Assembly: GCF_007595705.1 (NCBI RefSeq)
Contig: NZ_NISY01000007.1
Span: 310,001-374,000 of the forward strand
From: Streptomyces sp. SAJ15
Lineage (GTDB): Bacteria; Actinomycetota; Actinomycetes; Streptomycetales; Streptomycetaceae
Direction: 5' to 3'
Length of the DNA: 64,000 bases
Shown here: positions 58,770 through 64,000 of the stretch, one piece after another
Layout: every line of letters begins with the position of its first letter
How positions within the stretch are numbered: position 1 is the stretch's first letter
Notes under the pieces: generated by a model
Told to the model about the DNA's origin: nothing
What the model saw: only the letters and a program-made list of their open reading frames with translations
Databases searched by the model: none
Position numbers and translations under genes: made by a program

Positions 58770-59849
58770 ATGAAGACTCCCGCGAGCCGCAGGCTGCCGC
58801 CGCCCGCCACGCTGTCGCTGTGCTGCGCGGCGCTCCTGGTGGCCTGTAGCGCGGGCGGCACGGAGACGGCGGAGCGTTCGCGGGCGCCGGCGCCGGCACC
58901 GAAGGTGTCGGCGCGGGCCACGGCCCCGCCCGACGACCCGCGCAAGGGGTACGCGGACGCGGTGGCGGCCGTGCTGCCGTCCGTCGTGCAGATCACCGCC
59001 GGTGACAGCCTCGGCTCCGGGGTGGTCTACGACGCCCGGGGGCACATCGTCACCAACGCCCATGTGGTCGGCGACGCCGAGGACTTCGAGGTCACCCTGG
59101 CCACCGGCAAGAACCCCCACAAGGCGTCGCTGGTCTCCAGCTATCCGGCGCAGGACCTCGCGGTGATCAAGCTCGACGAGGTGCCGGGCGGGCTGAAGCC
59201 CGCCGTCTTCGGCGACTCGTCGAAGATCGAGGTGGGGCACATCGTGCTGGCGATGGGCAGCCCGCTGGGCCTGTCCAGCAGCGTCACCCAGGGCATCGTC
59301 TCGGCGGTGGGACGCACCGTCAGCGAGCCCCGTGAGGGCGGCGGCACCGGCGCCACCATCAGCAACCTGATCCAGACCTCCGCGCCCATCAACCCCGGCA
59401 ACAGCGGCGGCGCGCTGGTCAGCCTCGCCAACGAGGTGGTCGGCATCCCCACGCTCGCCGCCACCGACCCGGAGCTCGGCGACGCGGCGGCCGGCATCGG
59501 CTTCGCCATCCCCTCCGCCACCGTAACCGACATCGCCGACCAGATCATCGAGGACGGCGAGGTCACCTCCTCGGGCAAGGCGGCGCTCGGCATCACCGGG
59601 CGCACCGTGCTCGGCGACGACTACCGGCCGACCGGGGTGGCCGTGGTCTCCGTCGCCGACGACGGGGCCGCCGCGCGGGCCGGCCTGAAGTCGGGGGACA
59701 TCGTCACCGCCGTCGGCGACACCCGGATCACCACCATGCTGTCCCTGATCGAGGCGCTGGCCGCGCACCGACCCGACGACCGGACCACGGTGACCTACGA
59801 GCGGAACGGCGCCCCGAACACGGCGCGGGTCACCCTCGGCGAGCTGTGA
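58770..59849 (+). CDS. HtrA/DegP-like serine protease lipoprotein
   Basis: 359 residues from ATG 58,770. Lipobox LVAC at Cys28 anchors it outside the membrane. Trypsin-like domain (about 70-255) with the triad His in TNAHVVGD, Asp in AQDLAVIKLD and Ser in NPGNSGGALV. One C-terminal PDZ domain (about 265-359; GVAVVSVADDGAAARAGLKSGDIVTAVG). Envelope protein quality control is the family role. The longer open frame upstream is in another gene's alternative frame and is not used. Confidence 0.93.
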   Translation: MKTPASRRLPPPATLSLCCAALLVACSAGGTETAERSRAPAPAPKVSARATAPPDDPRKGYADAVAAVLPSVVQITAGDSLGSGVVYDARGHIVTNAHVVGDAEDFEVTLATGKNPHKASLVSSYPAQDLAVIKLDEVPGGLKPAVFGDSSKIEVGHIVLAMGSPLGLSSSVTQGIVSAVGRTVSEPREGGGTGATISNLIQTSAPINPGNSGGALVSLANEVVGIPTLAATDPELGDAAAGIGFAIPSATVTDIADQIIEDGEVTSSGKAALGITGRTVLGDDYRPTGVAVVSVADDGAAARAGLKSGDIVTAVGDTRITTMLSLIEALAAHRPDDRTTVTYERNGAPNTARVTLGEL

Positions 59850-59855
59850 GCGCCG

Positions 59856-59895
59856 CGTGCCCGGCTACTGCTCCGCGTGCCCCGCTACTGCTCCG
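59856..59895 (-). repeat. 20-bp tandem duplication at the end of a small gene
   Basis: CGTGCCCGGCTACTGCTCCG (59,856-59,875) and CGTGCCCCGCTACTGCTCCG (59,876-59,895) differ at one base. The right copy contains the stop and last codons of the leftward 68-residue gene; the left copy lies between it and the protease gene. Confidence 0.88.
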
Positions 59896-60091
59896 CGTGC
59901 AGGCTCATCGGGCCGTAGATCTCGGTGCCGTCCTCGAAGAGCCACACCTGCTCGACCCCGCCCTCCAGCAGTTCCTTCCACACCTGGCCGATCCACGACT
60001 CGGCGTCCCCCTGGGTGCTGAACTCCTCCGGCTCCACCGCCGGCTCCGTACGGGTCCCGTCGGCCTTCTCGAACCGCCACGTCCACGCCAT
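59885..60091 (-). CDS. Small acidic protein of unknown function
   Basis: 68 residues from ATG 60,091, with GGAGG 7 nt upstream. Sequence MAWTWRFEKADGT, EEFSTQGDAESWIGQVWKEL, VEQVWLFEDGTEIYGPMSL is well-formed: Trp-rich, with a helix between strands. Such proteins are widespread in Streptomyces but have no assigned function. Convergent with the protease gene, sharing a short duplicated spacer. Confidence 0.82.
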   Translation of the reverse strand: MAWTWRFEKADGTRTEPAVEPEEFSTQGDAESWIGQVWKELLEGGVEQVWLFEDGTEIYGPMSLHAEQ

Positions 60092-60240
60092 CTGCGCCGC
60101 CTCCTCGTCCCGTCCTGCTCTCGTCACACTCCTGCCCCGCAGCGTAGTGGCGCGCCACCGGATTCGGGACGAGACGTCGTAGGACTCCGTACGGGGTGGC
60201 CCCGCGCGCCTGACATGGCACGACGCGAGACGATCGGGGC

Positions 60241-61440
60241 GTGGAACTGACTCTCCTGGGCACCGGGGCCCCCGACGGGCTGCCGCGCCACGGCTGCCCC
60301 TGCGCGGCCTGCGCCACCGCCATCGGCGACGAGGCGCGCGCCGCGACCGCCGTCCTCGTCGACGGCGCGCTCCTGCTCGATCTCACCCCCGGCCCGGCCT
60401 TCGCCGCCGCGCGGGCCGGGCTCTCCCTCGCCGGCGTCCGGCAGGTGCTGCTGTCGCACCCGCACGGCGGCCCGGCGCTGGAGTACCCGGCGGGGCTCCC
60501 GGTGCCCGGCCGGGTACCGGACGGCCGGGAGCTGGTCCTCATCAGCGGGCACCGGATACGCGCGCTCGCGGTGGACGCGCCCGGCACCGGCTACGAGGTC
60601 ACCGGGCTCGACGGCGACCGGCTGCTGTACCTGCCGCCCGGCGCGGCGGCGTCCGGGCTGCCCGAGCGGCCCGAGCCGTACGCCCTGGTGCTGCTGGACG
60701 TCCTGGGCCGGCCCGACGCGCTGGCCCGGCTGCGCGCGGCCGGTGCCGTCGGCCCCACCACCGACGTGGTCGCCGTGCACCTGGACCACGATGTGCCGCC
60801 GGGCCCCGAGCTGCACCGCCGACTGGCCGCGGCCGGCGCCCGCGCGGTGCCCGACGGCCAGACGCTGGTCGTCGGCGACTACCACGCCGTGCCCGACCTG
60901 CCGCGCCGCACGCTGGTGCTGGGCGGGGCCCGCTCCGGAAAGTCCCTGGAGGCCGAGCGGCGCCTGGACTCCTTCCCCGACGTGGTCTACGTCGCCACCG
61001 GGGGCACCCGCGACGGCGACACGGAGTGGGCCGCCCGCGTCGCCCTGCACCGGGAGCGCCGCCCCGTCAGCTGGCGCACCGTCGAGAGCTGCGACCTGGT
61101 GCCGCTGCTCGCCGCCGACGGGCCGCCGCTGCTCGTCGACTGTCTGGCGCTGTGGCTGACCGACGCGATGGACAGGGTCGACGCCTGGTCCGACGATGCC
61201 TGGGCCGACGGCGGCGAACGGGCGCTGCGGGAGCGGGTGGCGGAGCTCGTGGCCGCGGTGCGCGACACCCGCCGCTCCGTCGTGGCCGTCAGCAACGAGG
61301 TGGGGTCCGGCGTGGTGCCCGCCACGGCGGCGGGGCGCCGCTTCCGGGACGAGCTGGGGCGGCTGAACGCGGCGTTCGCGGCGGAGTGCGAGCAGGTCCT
61401 CCTGGTCGTGGCCGGTCAGGCGCTCCCCCTGCGCGGCTGA
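60241..61440 (+). CDS. cobU: Adenosylcobinamide kinase/guanylyltransferase with N-terminal PhnP-like domain
   Basis: 399 residues from GTG 60,241. Residues from about 224 form CobU/CobP: P-loop LGGARSGKSLEAERRL, YVATGGTRDGDTEWAARVALHRERRP (guanylylated His region), LVDCLALWLTD and VVAVSNEVGSGVVP. It phosphorylates adenosylcobinamide and converts it to the GDP derivative for the lower-ligand assembly. The N-terminal 220 residues look like a metallo-beta-lactamase fold of the PhnP kind (LLGTGAPDG, C-x-C-x2-C in GCPCAAC), but the HxHxDH site is reduced to SHPHGG, so hydrolase activity is doubtful. Upstream of cobT, next step partner. Confidence 0.9.
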   Translation: MELTLLGTGAPDGLPRHGCPCAACATAIGDEARAATAVLVDGALLLDLTPGPAFAAARAGLSLAGVRQVLLSHPHGGPALEYPAGLPVPGRVPDGRELVLISGHRIRALAVDAPGTGYEVTGLDGDRLLYLPPGAAASGLPERPEPYALVLLDVLGRPDALARLRAAGAVGPTTDVVAVHLDHDVPPGPELHRRLAAAGARAVPDGQTLVVGDYHAVPDLPRRTLVLGGARSGKSLEAERRLDSFPDVVYVATGGTRDGDTEWAARVALHRERRPVSWRTVESCDLVPLLAADGPPLLVDCLALWLTDAMDRVDAWSDDAWADGGERALRERVAELVAAVRDTRRSVVAVSNEVGSGVVPATAAGRRFRDELGRLNAAFAAECEQVLLVVAGQALPLRG

Positions 61441-61451
61441 CCCGCGGCCGT

Positions 61452-61479
61452 GGGACGTCGACCGGCCGGTCGACGTCCC
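61452..61479. terminator. Perfect 28-bp palindrome downstream of cobU
   Basis: GGGACGTCGACCGG (61,452-61,465) is directly followed by its reverse complement (61,466-61,479), with no loop bases. It starts 11 bp after the cobU stop. As RNA it would form a hairpin with the central bases unpaired. The remaining 190 bp to cobT contain further GGCCGGTCG variants but no gene. Confidence 0.72.
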
Positions 61480-61654
61480 GGGCTGTCGGCCGCCCGGCCT
61501 GTCAGCGCCCCGTCGGTCGACTTCTCGTCCTGTCGACATCCACAGCCCGGTCCACGTCCCGGCCGGTCGGCGACCCAGCCCGGTCCCTCTCCCCGCCGGT
61601 CGGCGGCCCAGCCGGCCGGCCTCCCGTGACCTGCCCGTCGTGGATGTCGCCCGA

Positions 61655-61660
61655 TAGGGT
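61655..61660 (+). promoter_or_regulatory. -10 element of a leaderless cobT promoter
   Basis: TAGGGT ends 7 nt before the cobT GTG, placing the transcription start at the start codon. The same arrangement is used by the trp leader at 4,208. So cobT can be transcribed apart from cobU. No cobalamin riboswitch was seen. Confidence 0.55.
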
Positions 61661-61667
61661 GCCTCAC

Positions 61668-62717
61668 GTGAACAGCGGCCTGAATCTCGATGACTTCGTC
61701 GACCTGATCGAGCGCCCCGACGGCACCATCCGGCGTGACGCCGAGGAACGCCGGGAGCGGCTCGTCGTGCCCTCCGGATCACTGGGGCGGCTGGACGAAC
61801 TCGGCGAGTGGCTCAGCGCCGCCCAGGGCGGTGTGCCCGCCCGGCCCATCGAACAGCCGCGGGTGGTGCTCTTCGCGGGCGACCACGGGGTGGCGGAGCT
61901 GGGCGTCTCGGCCCGTCCGGCCGGCTCCGCGCACCGGCTGGTGCGCGCCGTGCTGGACGGCGAGAGCCCCGTCGCCATCCTGGCCCGGCGCTTCGGCGCC
62001 CCCGTCCGCGTCGTCGACATGGCGCTGGACTGCGACCCGGCCGAGCTCCCCGAGGAGGTCACCCGGCACCGGGTGCGGCGCGGCTCGGGCCGGATCGACG
62101 TCGAGGACGCGCTGACGGCGGAGGAGGCCGAGCAGGCGTTCCGCACCGGCATGGCGATCGCCGACGAGGAGGCCGACGGCGGCACGGACCTGCTGGTGCT
62201 GGGCGACCTGAGCGTGGGCGGCACCACCGCGGCCGGTGTCCTCATCGCGGCGCTGTGCGGCACCGACGCCTCGGTGGTGACCGGCCGCGGTGGCGGGGGC
62301 ATCGACGACCTGGCCTGGATGCGCAAGTGCGCGGCGATCCGGGACGCGCTGCGGCGGGCGCGGCCGGTCCTGGGAGACCAGCTGGAGCTGCTGGCGACCT
62401 GCGGCGGCGCGGACCTCGCGGCGATCACCGGATTCCTGCTGCAGAGCGCGGTGCGCCGCACCCCGGTGATCCTGGACGGGGTCGTCTCGGCGGCCGCCGC
62501 CCTGGTGGCGCAGCGGGTCGCGTTCCGGGCCCCGGACTGGTGGCTGGCCGGACAGACGAGTGGTGAGCCGGCCCAGGCGAAGGCGCTGGACCGGATCGCG
62601 CTCAACCCTCTGCTCGACCACGGCGTCACAGTGGGCGAGGGGACGGGGGCGCTGCTGGCCCTGCCGATGGTGCAGGCGGCCGCGGCCCTGTCGGCGGAGC
62701 TGCCCGAGCGCGCCTAG
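61668..62717 (+). CDS. cobT: Nicotinate-nucleotide-dimethylbenzimidazole phosphoribosyltransferase
   Basis: Activates the cobalamin lower ligand as alpha-ribazole phosphate. GTG 61,668, 349 residues. Family features: LVVPSGSLGRLDELGEWLSAAQ, VVLFAGDHGVAELGVSA, LVLGDLSVGGTTAAGVL, VTGRGGGGIDDLAWMRKC, ATCGGADLAAITGFLLQSA, VILDGVVSAAAALVA and the catalytic Glu in GVTVGEGTGALLALPM. It uses nicotinate mononucleotide, linking it metabolically to the NAD branch begun by nadA. No good ribosome site, in line with a leaderless start. Confidence 0.95.
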   Translation: MNSGLNLDDFVDLIERPDGTIRRDAEERRERLVVPSGSLGRLDELGEWLSAAQGGVPARPIEQPRVVLFAGDHGVAELGVSARPAGSAHRLVRAVLDGESPVAILARRFGAPVRVVDMALDCDPAELPEEVTRHRVRRGSGRIDVEDALTAEEAEQAFRTGMAIADEEADGGTDLLVLGDLSVGGTTAAGVLIAALCGTDASVVTGRGGGGIDDLAWMRKCAAIRDALRRARPVLGDQLELLATCGGADLAAITGFLLQSAVRRTPVILDGVVSAAAALVAQRVAFRAPDWWLAGQTSGEPAQAKALDRIALNPLLDHGVTVGEGTGALLALPMVQAAAALSAELPERA

Positions 62718-62787
62718 CGCTCAGGCTGGTTCCGGCGGACTTCCTGGTCACGGCGCGGCGGGTCGGCACCGCGGACGGTGCGGCCCG

Positions 62788-62855
62788 CCGCCCCCGTGCG
62801 GCTCCGCGCGGTCACCGGCCCACCGCCCCCGTGCGGCTCCGCGCGGTCACCGGCC
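62788..62855 (+). repeat. 35-bp tandem repeat, two copies, downstream of cobT
   Basis: CCGCCCCCGTGCGGCTCCGC and the following GCGGTCACCGGCC occur at 62,788 and again at 62,823 with at most one difference. It lies in the 225-bp gap between cobT and the MprF-like gene; the first 70 bp of the gap show nothing definite. Confidence 0.85.
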
Positions 62856-62894
62856 CGCCGCGCTCCGGGCCGTGGTGTGCGCACCGCGCGGCAA

Positions 62895-62934
62895 TTTGCC
62901 CGATTTACTGGCAAACGCTCCCTCGCCATAAGAT
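62895..62934 (+). promoter_or_regulatory. Operator-like inverted repeat and leaderless promoter of the MprF-like gene
   Basis: TTTGCC (62,895-62,900) and GGCAAA (62,910-62,915) form a dyad with a 9-bp spacer in an AT-rich patch at the -35 position. TAAGAT (62,929-62,934) is a -10 box 8 nt before the ATG at 62,943. A repressor or activator site is inferred. Confidence 0.55.
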
Positions 62935-62942
62935 CGCTTTTC

Positions 62943-64000
62943 ATGGGAGACGTCCGCTTGAGCCCACATGTGAGTTCGAAGGATGAGGGCCACACCTGGC
63001 CGCGGCGCGGTGCCGCGTTCGCCGTCTGGTACCTGCGTGTCGTCACGTTCGTCAACCTGCTCGGGGCGGTGTGGGTGTCGTTCGGCAACGACATCCGCCG
63101 CCACAACATGGACGAGTACTTCACGCCGTACCTGCTGACCGCGGGCTTCTTCTCCGGAGCGCTCTCCCTCTTCCTGGCCGTCACCATGCGCCGCCGCAAG
63201 CGCGCCGCGTGGATCCTCAACCTGGTGCTGGCGACGCTGCTGCTGGCGGTGATCGTGCTGGCGATGGGGTGGTCGGAGTACCGGCGGCACATCCAGAACT
63301 GGATCTCCCTGCTCCTCACCGCGTTGTTCGTGGTCGCGCTGCTGGCGGGCCGGCGGGAGTTCTACGCGAAGGGTGACCGCTCGAACCCGAGGCTGGCGGC
63401 GGCGGTGGCGGCCGGCGGGCTGCTGGTCGGCTCGCTGCTGGCGGCCGGCCTGGTGACGGTCACCAACACCGCACCGGACGACGAGCGCTCCACCTTCCTG
63501 GAGCGCTGGCACTACGGCGTGCTGCGGATGGTCTCGCTGGCCGCGGACGACACCCGCTTCGAGGGCATCAGCACGCCCGGCTGGGTCAACGTCACCATCA
63601 ACGTGATGAGCACGGCGCTGATGGTGCTGGTGCTGTACGCGGCCTTCCGCGCCCGCCGCGCCGTCGACCCGATCACCGGGGAGGACGAGGCCCGGCTGCG
63701 CGAGCTGCTGGACCGCTGGGGCGACCGCGACTCGCTCGGCTACTTCGCGCTGCGCCACGACAAGTCCGTGCTGTGGTCCCCCTCGGGCAAGTCCGCCATC
63801 ACCTACCGCGTGGTCGGCGGCGTCTCGCTCGCCTCCGGCGACCCCATCGGCGACCCGGAGGCATGGCCGGGCGCCATCGAACCCTGGCTGGCCGAGGCCC
63901 GTGAGCACGGCTGGATCCCGGCCGTGATGGGCGCGGGCGAGGAGGCCGGCATGGTCTACGCCCGGCACGGGATGGACGCGCTGGAGCTGGGCGACGAGGC
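62943..64000 (+). CDS. MprF-like membrane protein with phosphatidylglycerol lysyltransferase domain, 3' end cut by window edge
   Basis: The frame from ATG 62,943 runs open to the end of the window (352 codons visible). Membrane helices: residues about 25-50, 60-80, 90-110, 118-135, 155-175 and 215-235. After residue 240 a cytoplasmic acyltransferase-like domain starts: LRELLDRWGDRDSLGYFALRHDKSVLWSPSGKSAITYRVVGGVSLASGDPIGDPEAWPGAIEPWLAEA, matching the GNAT-type DUF2156 domain of MprF. The family aminoacylates or otherwise modifies membrane phospholipids; some actinobacterial members carry a lysyl-tRNA synthetase at the C-terminus (LysX), which cannot be checked here. Confidence 0.88.
   Translation, partial: MGDVRLSPHVSSKDEGHTWPRRGAAFAVWYLRVVTFVNLLGAVWVSFGNDIRRHNMDEYFTPYLLTAGFFSGALSLFLAVTMRRRKRAAWILNLVLATLLLAVIVLAMGWSEYRRHIQNWISLLLTALFVVALLAGRREFYAKGDRSNPRLAAAVAAGGLLVGSLLAAGLVTVTNTAPDDERSTFLERWHYGVLRMVSLAADDTRFEGISTPGWVNVTINVMSTALMVLVLYAAFRARRAVDPITGEDEARLRELLDRWGDRDSLGYFALRHDKSVLWSPSGKSAITYRVVGGVSLASGDPIGDPEAWPGAIEPWLAEAREHGWIPAVMGAGEEAGMVYARHGMDALELGDE

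Noticed and set aside
60128..61667. Cobalamin riboswitch upstream of cobU or cobT
   Set aside because: I looked for the B12-box core and saw no GCCACTG-type segment with surrounding stems in either gap.
37..63990. tRNA, rRNA, transposase or integrase genes
   Set aside because: No cloverleaf with CCA-like end, no ribosomal RNA motif and no transposase or integrase domain was recognised by eye; a tRNAscan search would settle the tRNA question.

Overview
This window is chromosomal DNA of a Streptomyces species or very close relative. It is GC-rich throughout, uses GTG and TTG starts often, has leaderless promoters, and its gene order matches the S. coelicolor core segment around SCO2112-SCO2176 (recalled from knowledge, not searched). 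I saw no tRNA, rRNA, insertion sequence, prophage, CRISPR array or antibiotic cluster. Both edges cut a gene: endonuclease IV on the left, an MprF-like membrane protein on the right.

Layout. 1-2.4 kb: DNA repair, a sulfite-oxidase-like enzyme, bacterioferritin and its ferredoxin. 2.5-6.4 kb: aromatic amino acid entry, with class II DAHP synthase, a small Trp-rich protein, a trp leader peptide with attenuator, and fused anthranilate synthase. 6.7-14.3 kb: phosphofructokinase with a Crp-like site, a MacS/MacR-type two-component pair beside an acyltransferase, an esterase, and glucokinase glkA with its SCO2127-like neighbour. 15-25.9 kb: ArsA-like ATPase, SRPBCC protein, phosphoesterase, acyl-CoA ligase, PimB-like mannosyltransferase, MATE exporter with divergent PadR, GPP34 protein and a lipoprotein peptidase. 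25.9-31.6 kb: two paralogous NlpC/P60 hydrolases, a NYN protein, a rhomboid protease and a lone Lrp ligand-binding domain. 31.7-33.5 kb: an aminotransferase class V gene behind a SAM-IV riboswitch. 33.7-44.6 kb: trpD and the respiratory supercomplex genes (ctaE-qcrCAB and ctaCDF), interrupted by an L,D-transpeptidase and a receiver-like protein. 44.9-51.6 kb: desulfurase-TusA fusion, adenosine kinase, A-type Fe-S carrier and nadA. 51.8-64 kb: a second two-component pair, the PspAA/PspA stress pair, an ABC exporter, an HtrA-like protease, cobalamin genes and the MprF-like gene.

How the genes work together. Three metabolic themes recur: tryptophan supply (aroH, trpEG, trpD), glycolytic flux and glucose repression (pfkA, glkA and neighbour), and respiration with Fe-S, heme and NAD supply (bfr/bfd, qcr/cta, desulfurase, IscA, nadA). 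The order trpD, ctaE-qcrCAB, ctaC, adoK and Fe-S carrier is shared with mycobacteria.

Most notable observations. (1) ctaD, the catalytic subunit of the aa3 oxidase, carries an apparent 83-nt deletion that shifts its frame: a true lesion or an assembly error. (2) A leaderless 20-residue trp leader with three tandem Trp codons precedes a terminator that has a competing antiterminator pairing. (3) A SAM-IV riboswitch controls a desulfurase-like gene. (4) A perfect palindrome straddles the ctaE start codon. (5) A 12-bp helix would hide the ribosome binding site of the gene at 47,991. (6) At several genes, unrelated short tandem repeats begin exactly at the stop codon and copy the 3' end of the gene.
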